Assembly (NCBI GenBank): GCA_029288115.1
Contig: JARFPV010000159.1
Coordinates: forward strand, 1 to 7,471
Length of the DNA stretch: 7,471 bases
Reading direction: 5' to 3'
From: Akkermansiaceae bacterium
GTDB lineage: Bacteria; Verrucomicrobiota; Verrucomicrobiia; Verrucomicrobiales; Akkermansiaceae
Both the position numbers and the translations under genes were made by a program. Below the pieces are notes generated by a model. The model had not been told where the DNA came from and did no database searches. It saw nothing but the letters and a program-made list of their open reading frames with translations. This document shows positions 1 to 5,998 of the stretch, one piece after another. Numbering within the stretch: the stretch's first letter is position 1; each line of letters starts with the position of its first letter.

Positions 1-24
1 GGCATGAGGCCATGCCGCCCTACC
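1..24. repeat. Palindrome followed by CGCCCTACC motif
   Basis: Bases 1-6 (GGCATG) and 11-16 (CATGCC) are perfect reverse complements around a 4-base loop, and the motif CGCCCTACC follows at 16-24. The element lies just past the stop codon of the MobA-MoaD gene. It could be half of a larger palindromic dispersed repeat or a transcript-end hairpin. The left half is cut off by the window edge and no T-tract is visible, so a rho-independent terminator cannot be claimed. Confidence 0.4.
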
Positions 25-36
25 AGGGTGGTTACG

Positions 37-846
37 TTAGCCGCCGGCAACGGGTGGGATGAAAACGACTTCCTCACCTTCGGCGAGTGGATGTGACCAG
101 TCGGTGAAGTCGCCATTGACGGCGACCATCATGCCTTTGCGTTTTAGGGGGATGGAGTATTTGGCGCGAAGTTCCTCAAAGAGTCCTGCGGGGGTTTCGG
201 AGTCGGTCTCGATGGTTTCAGACGATGTGCCGGTGAGTTCGCGGAGTTGGGCGAAGTAGGTGACGGTGATGGTTTTCACGGTGGTGGAATTGTTGAGTCG
301 GGCTTTGATTTCCAGTAGATCGGCTTCGGTATTGGTATTGGCGAGTGGCCAGAGGCCGGGGGAAGGGAGTGTTTGGGTATCCGTGGCCAGGAGTATCGAG
401 CGCGGGCAGCGTTTGTTAGCAAAAACGGCAGTCTTGACGGCTGGGATGATTGATGGCTCCCAGATGGTGCAGAGTGGTTCGGGAAGTCCATCTGTGGCGC
501 TGATGTAGCAGGTGGCGTCTTTGCCTGGATCGCGCGACTGGACGAGTGTGGCGAGGTGCTCTTTTTCTATCAGTGGAAGATCGCACGCGAGGATGAGCCA
601 GGGAGTGTCGGAGTCGTGTTTTTGAGCGGAAGCGATGGCGTCGAGTGGTCCGATACTGCCGAAGGCGTCGGCGATGGTGTTTGGTTCTTCAGTGGCTTCG
701 CGGGTGGAAATGAAAACATCGTCACAGACGGATTCTAGCAACTGGATGCCGCGTTGTTTCTGGGTCAGTCCATCGCGTAGGATGAGTTCTGACTTGTCGG
801 AGCCCATGCGGGTGGACTTGCCGCCGATGAGTAGCAGTCCTTTCAT
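37..846 (-). CDS. MobA-MoaD fusion: molybdenum cofactor guanylyltransferase joined to molybdopterin synthase sulfur-carrier subunit
   Basis: This 269-residue protein joins two molybdenum cofactor enzymes. Residues 1 to about 185 resemble MobA, which adds GMP to Mo-molybdopterin on the way to bis-MGD. They carry the nucleotide-binding loop LLLIGGKSTRMGSDK (4-18), the metal-binding CDLPL (88-92) and a C-terminal NTEADL, like the NTPEDL of MobA. Residues 190-269 are a complete MoaD, the small sulfur carrier of molybdopterin synthase. They include TYFAQLRELTGT, AVNG and the terminal PPVAGG, whose Gly-Gly end is thiocarboxylated in MoaD. The domain is about 80 residues, against 81 for E. coli MoaD. 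The fusion keeps the Gly-Gly end free, as MoaD requires. Codon 190 is GTG (277-279), so a separate MoaD could start there. The ATG overlaps the moaC stop codon (ATGA), implying translational coupling. The partner MoaE is not in the window. Domain calls are firm; how the fusion works is inferred. Confidence 0.92.
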   Translation of the reverse strand: MKGLLLIGGKSTRMGSDKSELILRDGLTQKQRGIQLLESVCDDVFISTREATEEPNTIADAFGSIGPLDAIASAQKHDSDTPWLILACDLPLIEKEHLATLVQSRDPGKDATCYISATDGLPEPLCTIWEPSIIPAVKTAVFANKRCPRSILLATDTQTLPSPGLWPLANTNTEADLLEIKARLNNSTTVKTITVTYFAQLRELTGTSSETIETDSETPAGLFEELRAKYSIPLKRKGMMVAVNGDFTDWSHPLAEGEEVVFIPPVAGG

Positions 847-1325
847 GATTCAGCTGTGTAGTCGCCGCTTTTGCCGCCGGTTTTTTCCAACAACTTGGTT
901 TCCCGGATGACCATGGATTTGTTGACGGCTTTGCACATGTCGTAGAGGGTGAGGGCGGCGCCATTTGCGCCTGCGAGTGCTTCCATTTCGATGCCGGTTT
1001 TGCCGGTGGTGACGCAGGTGCAGGTGATGGTGATTTCTGTTTCTGAGCTTGGTTCGATGGTGAATTTGCAGCTATCGAGTGGTAGTGGGTGGCAGAACGG
1101 GATGAGGTCGGAGGTTTTTTTAGCCGCCATGGTTCCGGCGATGATCGCGGTGTGGAAGACGGGGCCTTTTTTGCTCTGGATTTCTCCGTCCGTAAGCAGT
1201 GCCATGACATTTTCACCGACATCGATGATGCTTTGTGCGGTGGCTGTGCGGCGGGTGATGTCCTTGGGTGAGACGTCGACCATGCCGGGTTGGTTATTAG
1301 AATCGATGTGGGTTAAATGGGTCAT
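843..1325 (-). CDS. moaC: Cyclic pyranopterin monophosphate synthase MoaC
   Basis: MoaC makes cyclic pyranopterin monophosphate from the MoaA product, the first committed stage of molybdenum cofactor synthesis in the cytoplasm. At 160 residues it is almost the same size as E. coli MoaC (161). The family signatures are all present: an N-terminal MVDVSPKDITRRTATA (15-30), a lysine pair KKG (52-54), IPFCHPLPLD with Cys78-His79, GIEMEAL with Glu113 and Glu115, and the active-site LYDMCKAV with Asp129 and Lys132. These correspond to the catalytic Lys, His, Asp and Lys known from E. coli MoaC. It lies 39 bp after moeA, and its stop overlaps the next start by 4 bp. No Shine-Dalgarno sequence precedes the ATG, but MTHLTHIDSNNQPGMVDV is a normal MoaC beginning. 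MoaA, its usual partner, is not in the window. Confidence 0.96.
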   Translation of the reverse strand: MTHLTHIDSNNQPGMVDVSPKDITRRTATAQSIIDVGENVMALLTDGEIQSKKGPVFHTAIIAGTMAAKKTSDLIPFCHPLPLDSCKFTIEPSSETEITITCTCVTTGKTGIEMEALAGANGAALTLYDMCKAVNKSMVIRETKLLEKTGGKSGDYTAES

Positions 1326-1341
1326 GGGAAATTGGGTGTAT

Positions 1342-1359
1342 GTGTCGCTGGGGCGACAA
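1342..1359. repeat. Short hairpin in the moeA-moaC gap
   Basis: TGTCGC (1343-1348) and GCGACA (1353-1358) are perfect reverse complements around a 4-base loop, inside the 39-bp gap between moeA and moaC. In the leftward transcript the hairpin would form soon after the moeA stop codon. No run of U follows, so it does not look like an intrinsic terminator. An mRNA processing or stability role is possible, but so is chance. Confidence 0.35.
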
Positions 1360-1364
1360 AATGA

Positions 1365-2582
1365 TTACCAGGGGTAGAATTTGAGGTTGGTGCCGGAGCG
1401 GGTGGTGCTGTCAATTTCGCAGATGCCGTGGCATCCTGCAAGTGCGGTGTAGTCGCCGGAGTTGCGTGGTGGGGTGGGGTGGATTTGGTTGCCGGAGACG
1501 CGGCATGCGACAAGGCCGGGGAATGGAGCGTTCCAGATGATGTCGTTTGCGAGTGAAAGTGATTGGGGGTTCCAGATTTCACCTCGCATTATGCGAAGGG
1601 CAGGGAGGATGTAACGGGCGAGGCATGCCATGACGGAAACGGGGTTGCCGGGCAGTGCGAATATAGCCCGCTTGCCGTTTTGTTGCGGGGTGTTGGGGGC
1701 AGCTCGCCCTACCGCAGTGGACCAGAATGCGAATGGTTTGCCTGGTCGTTGGGCGATGCCGTGGAAGCATGGGTCGCCAATGAGTGACTTCATCACAGGT
1801 GCGACGTAGTCAAATTTGCCCATTGATATTCCACCGGTCAGCAAAATGACGTCGTATTTATCCATGTTCAATTCCAGGGTGTTTTTCAGATCTTCCTCGG
1901 TATCTGGAACGTGGGCGTTGGTCACTTTTCCGAGTTGGTGTGACTCGATACTTGCACGGATAGCGGGGTAATGGCTCCTTCTGATCTGATAGGGTTCTGG
2001 TGTGTCATCCGGGGGGATGACTTCGTCTCCCGTTGTGATGAGTAGGATCTCGGGGCGTTGGTAAACTTTGATATTGGTGTGTCCCACGGATGCCGCGATG
2101 GCAAGCTCGGTTGCGCCAAGCGGGCTTCCTGCTGATACGAGAGCTGCTCCTGTCTCCTGATCACTGCCCATGGGGTGAACGTGCTGTCGTTTTTCAGCGA
2201 TAGACCCAGCTGCAAGGTGGGCGGTTCCATTCTTGATCTTAATGTCTTCGATCTTGATCACGGTGTCAGTGCCATGAGGCAATGCGGCCCCTGTCATGAC
2301 CTCGATGCAAACATTTGGGTTGGCCATTTCCAACGCCGGCATTCCGGCCGCCTGGGTTCCGGTAATGGAAAAATCACGCCGCCCAGCCGCGAAGCTTTCA
2401 TACTGGATGGCAATGCCGTCCATCATGACGCGATCATAGGGGGGGATGGGACGATCGGCGCAGACCGTCTCTGCAAGAATCCTGTTGGATGCATCATCGA
2501 TGCCTACTTCACTGTAGCCAAGTGCGGACACTTTGTCTGCGATGTAAGCGTCGGCTTGTTGAATGGAAATGAGCTGCTGCAT
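1365..2582 (-). CDS. moeA: Molybdopterin molybdenumtransferase MoeA
   Basis: MoeA inserts molybdate into adenylylated molybdopterin to give Mo-molybdopterin. The protein has 405 residues, close to E. coli MoeA (411). Residues matching catalytic or binding positions of E. coli MoeA are present: Asp55 in MMDG, Thr97 in VMTGAALP, Asp141 in GSDQ, Glu187 in TTGDE, Asp258 in GGISMGKFDY, then PGKPFAF (280-286) and ALPGNPVS (309-316). Two motifs differ from the E. coli type: PPYDRVMMDGIAI replaces the usual PxFDNSAMDGYA, and the (T/S)N before domain III reads RRSH, with His204 in place of Asn. This suggests a divergent MoeA clade rather than loss of function. Residues about 288-304 form an insertion between PGKPFAF and ALPGNP. 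The gene starts 28 bp after the NrfD-type gene and lies 39 bp before moaC, within the leftward operon. No Shine-Dalgarno sequence is visible. Confidence 0.93.
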   Translation of the reverse strand: MQQLISIQQADAYIADKVSALGYSEVGIDDASNRILAETVCADRPIPPYDRVMMDGIAIQYESFAAGRRDFSITGTQAAGMPALEMANPNVCIEVMTGAALPHGTDTVIKIEDIKIKNGTAHLAAGSIAEKRQHVHPMGSDQETGAALVSAGSPLGATELAIAASVGHTNIKVYQRPEILLITTGDEVIPPDDTPEPYQIRRSHYPAIRASIESHQLGKVTNAHVPDTEEDLKNTLELNMDKYDVILLTGGISMGKFDYVAPVMKSLIGDPCFHGIAQRPGKPFAFWSTAVGRAAPNTPQQNGKRAIFALPGNPVSVMACLARYILPALRIMRGEIWNPQSLSLANDIIWNAPFPGLVACRVSGNQIHPTPPRNSGDYTALAGCHGICEIDSTTRSGTNLKFYPW

Positions 2583-2610
2583 AGCGGTCGTGCAGAGCTG
2601 GTGACGTCGG

Positions 2611-3891
2611 TCAGCGATGAGTGCCTTTTGACGATGCGCCTGTCTGCCCCGTGAAGATGGGGATGGCGACCTTCAGGAGCAAGGTGTAAATCATCAGTCC
2701 GGCAGCCCAGATGCCGGCGGAGACTTTCCACTCGATGGCACTTGGGATGTATTCGACCCATTCGTGCAGGGTGGACGGGATGAACCCCGGGATGATCAGG
2801 CCCATGCCTTTTTCAATCCAGATACCTACGAAAATCAACACACAGGCGACATCGAGTGTGCGCATGTGCTCGTGAATCTTTGGTCGCATCAGCAGAATAG
2901 CTGCTACGACAACGGAGATCGTGGATACCCAGATCCATGGTTGTAGGGCGTTGAGGCCGTGATGGCCGAAGTAGAGATATTTTGCGGCGGTTGCATGGCT
3001 GCCGCCGGTGTAGAACTCGGTGAATAATTCGGAGGCGAGCATCACCAGGTTAATGAGGATGGTGATGCGCATGATACTTGTCAGGGTGCGGATTGATCCT
3101 GATCCGATTTTCATGCTGGTCATGCGCCGGATGATTTGCAGAACGATAATGATGAATGCGGGTCCGGCGCAGAAGGCGGTTGTTAGGAACCGTGGTGCCA
3201 GCAAGGCGGTGTTCCAAAATGGCCTTCCACCAAGTCCGCAATAAAGAAATGCAGTGACGGTGTGGATGGAGATGGCCCAGGCGATGCTGATAAAGACAAA
3301 CGGCACGTACCACTTTGGGTTGGGGACCTCGCCGAGGAAGCGCTTATAGAGTAAATAGCCACAGATGTGCAGGTTGAGAAGCATGTAGCCATTGAGCACA
3401 ATCACATCCCACGTGAGCATGGAGATGGGGAAATTAAATTTTCCTACGACAGGCAGCATGTGCCAAAACCGATCGGGTCGACCCAGATCCGCGATCACAA
3501 ACATCAGGCACATGGCGATGGATGCAATGGCTAACAGTTCACCGATGATGACGGTGTCGTGCATGTCCTTGTCCTTGTAGATGTAGGCTGGGATGACCAT
3601 CATGACACCCCCAGCGGCCAGACCAACGAGGAAGGTGAAGTTTGCGATGTAGAGTCCCCACGAAACGTGGTCGGTCATCGAGGTGGTGATCATGCCGTCG
3701 CGCACTTGGATGGCCCAGGCATTCGCGCCCACGAGTGCCACACAGGTGAGGAAGATCATCCAGGCGTAAAATGTCCAGCTGCCCGAGGTGCAGAGCCTCA
3801 GTGCTAGGCGGAGGAATTTTGGGTAGCTATTGACGTGGAAACGCGCGTCGTGTTGCACGTTTTCCGTCAGGGTGGCATTGTCTGCGCTCAT
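2611..3891 (-). CDS. NrfD-family integral membrane quinol-oxidising subunit (DsrP/NrfD-like)
   Basis: This 426-residue polytopic membrane protein belongs to the NrfD/PsrC superfamily, whose members exchange electrons between the quinone pool and a periplasmic ferredoxin partner. About nine or ten hydrophobic helices are visible, near residues 40-62, 79-104, 115-135, 159-183, 195-217, 230-254, 272-291, 316-335, 346-365 and 390-412. That count fits the longer DsrP/HmcC/ActC-like type better than the eight-helix PsrC type. Family hallmarks include SWGLYIANFTFLVGLAAGG (77-95), the LGRPDRFW motif (136-143) after the third helix, and FTEFYTGG (290-297). No haem-binding or iron-sulfur motif is seen, as expected. 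It lies 30 bp after the four-cluster ferredoxin gene, the standard partner arrangement. Use as a quinol dehydrogenase for NapA is inferred from context; the quinone type and direction of electron flow cannot be read from sequence. The subfamily name is less certain than the family. Confidence 0.9.
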   Translation of the reverse strand: MSADNATLTENVQHDARFHVNSYPKFLRLALRLCTSGSWTFYAWMIFLTCVALVGANAWAIQVRDGMITTSMTDHVSWGLYIANFTFLVGLAAGGVMMVIPAYIYKDKDMHDTVIIGELLAIASIAMCLMFVIADLGRPDRFWHMLPVVGKFNFPISMLTWDVIVLNGYMLLNLHICGYLLYKRFLGEVPNPKWYVPFVFISIAWAISIHTVTAFLYCGLGGRPFWNTALLAPRFLTTAFCAGPAFIIIVLQIIRRMTSMKIGSGSIRTLTSIMRITILINLVMLASELFTEFYTGGSHATAAKYLYFGHHGLNALQPWIWVSTISVVVAAILLMRPKIHEHMRTLDVACVLIFVGIWIEKGMGLIIPGFIPSTLHEWVEYIPSAIEWKVSAGIWAAGLMIYTLLLKVAIPIFTGQTGASSKGTHR

Positions 3892-3921
3892 GATTCGTTG
3901 AAGGTTGGAAATATTCAGATG

Positions 3922-4890
3922 CTACTCGTCGAAGAAGTAGAAGAAGTTGGGTTTGGTGCCGAGTTCCTCCTTGAGCACGAATACGCGTTTATTCGCGAGT
4001 ACGGTGCGGATCTCAGACTTGGGGTCAAGCAGGTTGCCAAAGACGCGGGCACCTGTCGGGCATGCCTCTAAGCAGGCAGGAAGCTTGCCCTTGCGTGTGC
4101 GGTGCAGGCAGAAGGTGCATTTTTCCATGACGCCCTGAGGCCGAATCCTGTTGGAAAGGTATCCTTGTTCCGGATTGATTTCCTCTTTGGGTATCTCTGG
4201 TTTTGTCCAGTTGAAGCGGCGGGCGTGGTAGGGGCAGGCGGCCTCGCAGTAGCGGCAGCCGATGCACCAGTTGTAGTCGACCACTACAATGCCGTCGTTT
4301 TCTTTCCAGGTGGCCTCCACCGGGCAAACGTCTACGCAGGGTGGGTTCTCGCACTGCTGGCACTGGACTGGCATGTAGAATTTGTCATCTCGAGGAACGG
4401 GGTGGTTGTAGTCGGCATTGCCGTGCTCCATATCCATGGATCCCTTGCTCATTTCCAACACGCGGATGTAGGAGTTTCCTGACGCGCGGTCGTGGTTGTT
4501 CTCCTCGTGGCATGCCTTGGCACAGCGGCGGCAACCGACACAGATACTTAGGTTCAGGGCGTAGCCGAACTTCACGCCCTTTTGCGGTTTGATGTCGGAA
4601 ATGCTGACCTCGGCATCGTAATTTTCCCTGGTTTCTTTTTCAAGGCGTGCAATGACTTCCGCTAACTGCTCCTTGTCGAGCTCACGGTAGTGTGTTTGGA
4701 GGAATTCATCGACTGAAGTTGTTTCCTTCCATTCTGTTAGTGGGGCCATTGCTTTGGCGAATGCCGCTACCCCAAGTGTAGCTCCGGCGCCTTTGAGTAA
4801 ATTCCGCCGATTGAACATGCCTTCTTTTCCAGCGTTGGAGCCGTGACAACCACAGTTGCTGCCGCATGGTTCTTTTTTTTCTTCACTCAT
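3922..4890 (-). CDS. Tat-exported 4x[4Fe-4S] ferredoxin subunit (NrfC/DsrO-like)
   Basis: This 322-residue electron-transfer protein should sit on the periplasmic face, bound to the NrfD-type subunit. Sixteen cysteines form four [4Fe-4S] motifs: CVGCRRCAKAC (117-127), CQQCENPPCVDVC (177-189), CIGCRYCEAAC (209-219) and C258-x2-C-x11-C-x3-C277. This is the pattern of NrfC, DsrO and related DMSO-reductase electron-transfer subunits. A twin-arginine signal, NRRNLLKG (27-34), precedes a hydrophobic stretch (35-50), so export in folded form is expected. Residues 60-100 form a charged, probably helical linker ahead of the first cluster. Unusually, 24 residues precede the last Met before the RR pair, and they hold three extra cysteines (C9, C13, C15). 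Met25 is an alternative start that would remove them. The gene lies 18 bp after the cytochrome gene and 30 bp before the NrfD-type gene. The architecture is certain; the electron acceptor is inferred. Confidence 0.93.
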   Translation of the reverse strand: MSEEKKEPCGSNCGCHGSNAGKEGMFNRRNLLKGAGATLGVAAFAKAMAPLTEWKETTSVDEFLQTHYRELDKEQLAEVIARLEKETRENYDAEVSISDIKPQKGVKFGYALNLSICVGCRRCAKACHEENNHDRASGNSYIRVLEMSKGSMDMEHGNADYNHPVPRDDKFYMPVQCQQCENPPCVDVCPVEATWKENDGIVVVDYNWCIGCRYCEAACPYHARRFNWTKPEIPKEEINPEQGYLSNRIRPQGVMEKCTFCLHRTRKGKLPACLEACPTGARVFGNLLDPKSEIRTVLANKRVFVLKEELGTKPNFFYFFDE

Positions 4891-4908
4891 CTTGGGAATG
4901 GTTATCTG

Positions 4909-5550
4909 TTAGTGGGTGCTTGCGTCCCCTTTGGTTCCAGCCCGTGTTTTCGGAGGGAAGACAGGCATGAGCTTCGGGTAGGCAGGTGCGTGAGGGTCGT
5001 GACAGTCAACGCAGTTGTTGCGTTTGCGAGGTCCACGGGTGAGGTCCCAGTAGCCGGTCATGCCTCCGTGACTGCCGTTCTTATAGTCGCGGTATTGGGG
5101 GCCGTGGCATTGTGCACAAAGTTGCATGACGTTAGAGAATGCGACCGATGTTCCGTCGGCGAGTCTTAGTGACTCGTAGTCCTCGGGGTTGTGGCAGCTG
5201 GCACACTTCAGTGAGTGATGCTTGAACGTCATGTTCTGGTGAAAATCATCCAGCTGGGTGGCATCTGCTGTCAGGGTGTTAGGTTTTTTGACGTCATGGC
5301 AGTTGTTGCAACGGATTAGTACGGCGTTTCCATTGTGGTCCTTTTTCCCGGAATCCACCATTGGCATCAGGCCTGGGCGATTGACGATGACCGGATGTTG
5401 TTCACCGCCTGGTTCCCATGTTTCCAGCCCTTCCTCCTGTTCCTTGATTCCTCCCTCCATGTAACTGATGGTAACGGATGCGAGGAGTATTGCCATGATG
5501 AGCAGACCGATGGTGACGACGATTCTTCCGGTTTTGGTAATCTTTTGCAT
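4909..5550 (-). CDS. Membrane-anchored tetraheme cytochrome c
   Basis: This 213-residue protein has one N-terminal hydrophobic segment (about 9-30), a membrane anchor or uncleaved signal, followed by a periplasmic domain with four c-type haem sites: CNNCH (81-85), CASCH (116-120), CAQCH (145-149) and CVDCH (180-184). Histidines that could be sixth ligands include 52, 72, 104, 111, 112, 161 and 187. It is the first gene of the leftward operon, 18 bp before the ferredoxin gene, so it probably accepts electrons from that subunit and passes them to a periplasmic reductase, most likely NapA. It lacks the NapC/NrfH sequence pattern. Its haem count also differs from pentaheme NrfB and triheme DsrJ. 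The frame stays open upstream to 5910, but that part is antisense to napD and looks non-coding. MQKITKTG followed directly by the hydrophobic anchor is the convincing start. Function beyond electron transfer is inferred. Confidence 0.88.
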   Translation of the reverse strand: MQKITKTGRIVVTIGLLIMAILLASVTISYMEGGIKEQEEGLETWEPGGEQHPVIVNRPGLMPMVDSGKKDHNGNAVLIRCNNCHDVKKPNTLTADATQLDDFHQNMTFKHHSLKCASCHNPEDYESLRLADGTSVAFSNVMQLCAQCHGPQYRDYKNGSHGGMTGYWDLTRGPRKRNNCVDCHDPHAPAYPKLMPVFPPKTRAGTKGDASTH

Positions 5551-5710
5551 CACTATACAGGGTGGTGGGCTCTTAAACAGTTTCTTGCTGGCCTCGCCTG
5601 TGTGATGAAGTAAAAAAACGATCCTTTCAAGAAAAAAAGAAATAAAATTCTTGAATATGTCATGAGTTGTCTCTATGTGTAGAGCCACAGGAACAACCAG
5701 CTCCTCGATA
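5551..5710. promoter_or_regulatory. Divergent promoter region between the cytochrome operon and napDA
   Basis: This 160-bp region separates the start codons of the leftward six-gene operon and the rightward napD, so it must hold promoters for both unless transcription enters from elsewhere. The centre (about 5610-5660) is strongly A/T-rich, with several A-runs. It contains the inverted repeat listed separately. No convincing -35/-10 pair was found on either strand, and no full FNR-type site (TTGAT-N4-ATCAA). Confidence 0.65.
5626..5655. promoter_or_regulatory. Perfect 8-bp inverted repeat, possible operator
   Basis: TTCAAGAA (5626-5633) and its exact reverse complement TTCTTGAA (5648-5655) are separated by 14 A/T-rich bases. 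The arm centres are 22 bp apart, about two helical turns, as expected for a dimeric regulator contacting one face of the DNA. It lies between the two divergent start codons, 75 bp from the cytochrome ATG and 55 bp from the napD ATG. The regulator is unknown, and A/T-rich DNA yields such repeats by chance fairly often. Confidence 0.4.
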
Positions 5711-5977
5711 ATGCCAGTCAACGGACTATTGCTCACACTCAAAGAAGACGAGGGTCTTGTTTCTAATGCATTGTTAGAAATCGAAGGTCGGCAAGATATT
5801 GAGCTGGGTGAGCGCACAGGGAGATGGCAACCGGTGGTTGTGGAGTCTCGCGGCACCAAGGGATCACATGAAGCGCACGAGTGGCTTGAATCGCTTCCCG
5901 GAGTGATCATGGTGGATGTTGTGTTTTCCAGTGTTTCGCCACCTCCTGAAAAGCATTCCCAACAACCAGTCAGTTAA
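5711..5977 (+). CDS. napD: NapD, cytoplasmic chaperone for NapA maturation
   Basis: NapD is a small cytoplasmic protein that binds the twin-arginine signal peptide of NapA and delays export until the molybdenum cofactor is in place. The visible pattern fits: an N-terminal beta strand MPVNGLLLTL (1-10), a helical region, LGERTGRWQPVVVES (32-46), a second helix HEAHEWLESLPGV, and a last strand IMVDVVF. From the ATG at 5711 the product is 88 residues, matching E. coli NapD (87) in length and in where the first strand begins. An in-frame ATG at 5675 would add 12 residues (MCRATGTTSSSI) with no counterpart I recognise, so I prefer 5711. Neither start has a good Shine-Dalgarno sequence. The Pro/Ser-rich tail (residues 76-88) is probably disordered. 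It lies 21 bp before napA, the typical napDA order, which strongly supports the call for a protein family that is poorly conserved. Confidence 0.85.
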   Translation: MPVNGLLLTLKEDEGLVSNALLEIEGRQDIELGERTGRWQPVVVESRGTKGSHEAHEWLESLPGVIMVDVVFSSVSPPPEKHSQQPVS

Positions 5978-5998
5978 TAACCAATAACCAAACAAGTG

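Noticed and set aside
722..1222. Open frame of 166 codons on the minus strand, offset from moaC
   Set aside because: It is a shadow of moaC and the MobA-MoaD gene, with a low-complexity Ser/Pro/Lys composition typical of an out-of-frame reading.
2175..2654. Open frame of 159 codons on the plus strand
   Set aside because: It is antisense to the moeA N-terminal region and the NrfD-type C-terminus, both of which carry clear family motifs; no domain is visible.
4816..4890. Shorter ferredoxin start at Met25 (4816-4818)
   Set aside because: The longer frame is kept because the cysteine-rich codons are open and start only 18 bp after the cytochrome stop, in line with the operon's spacing. The alternative is noted as a finding.
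5651..5664. TTGAATATGTCATG as a possible FNR/CRP-type site upstream of napD
   Set aside because: Only the left half resembles TTGAT, and the right half does not match ATCAA at the required spacing.
5675..5710. Longer napD start at 5675
   Set aside because: It adds 12 residues before the first beta strand, where NapD proteins normally begin, and it has no better ribosome-binding site. It cannot be fully excluded.
5551..5910. Upstream extension of the cytochrome reading frame on the minus strand, including a CASC sequence
   Set aside because: It runs antisense to napD, has no haem-binding CxxCH, and would bury the clear membrane anchor more than 120 residues inside the protein. The ATG at 5548-5550 gives a normal N-terminus.
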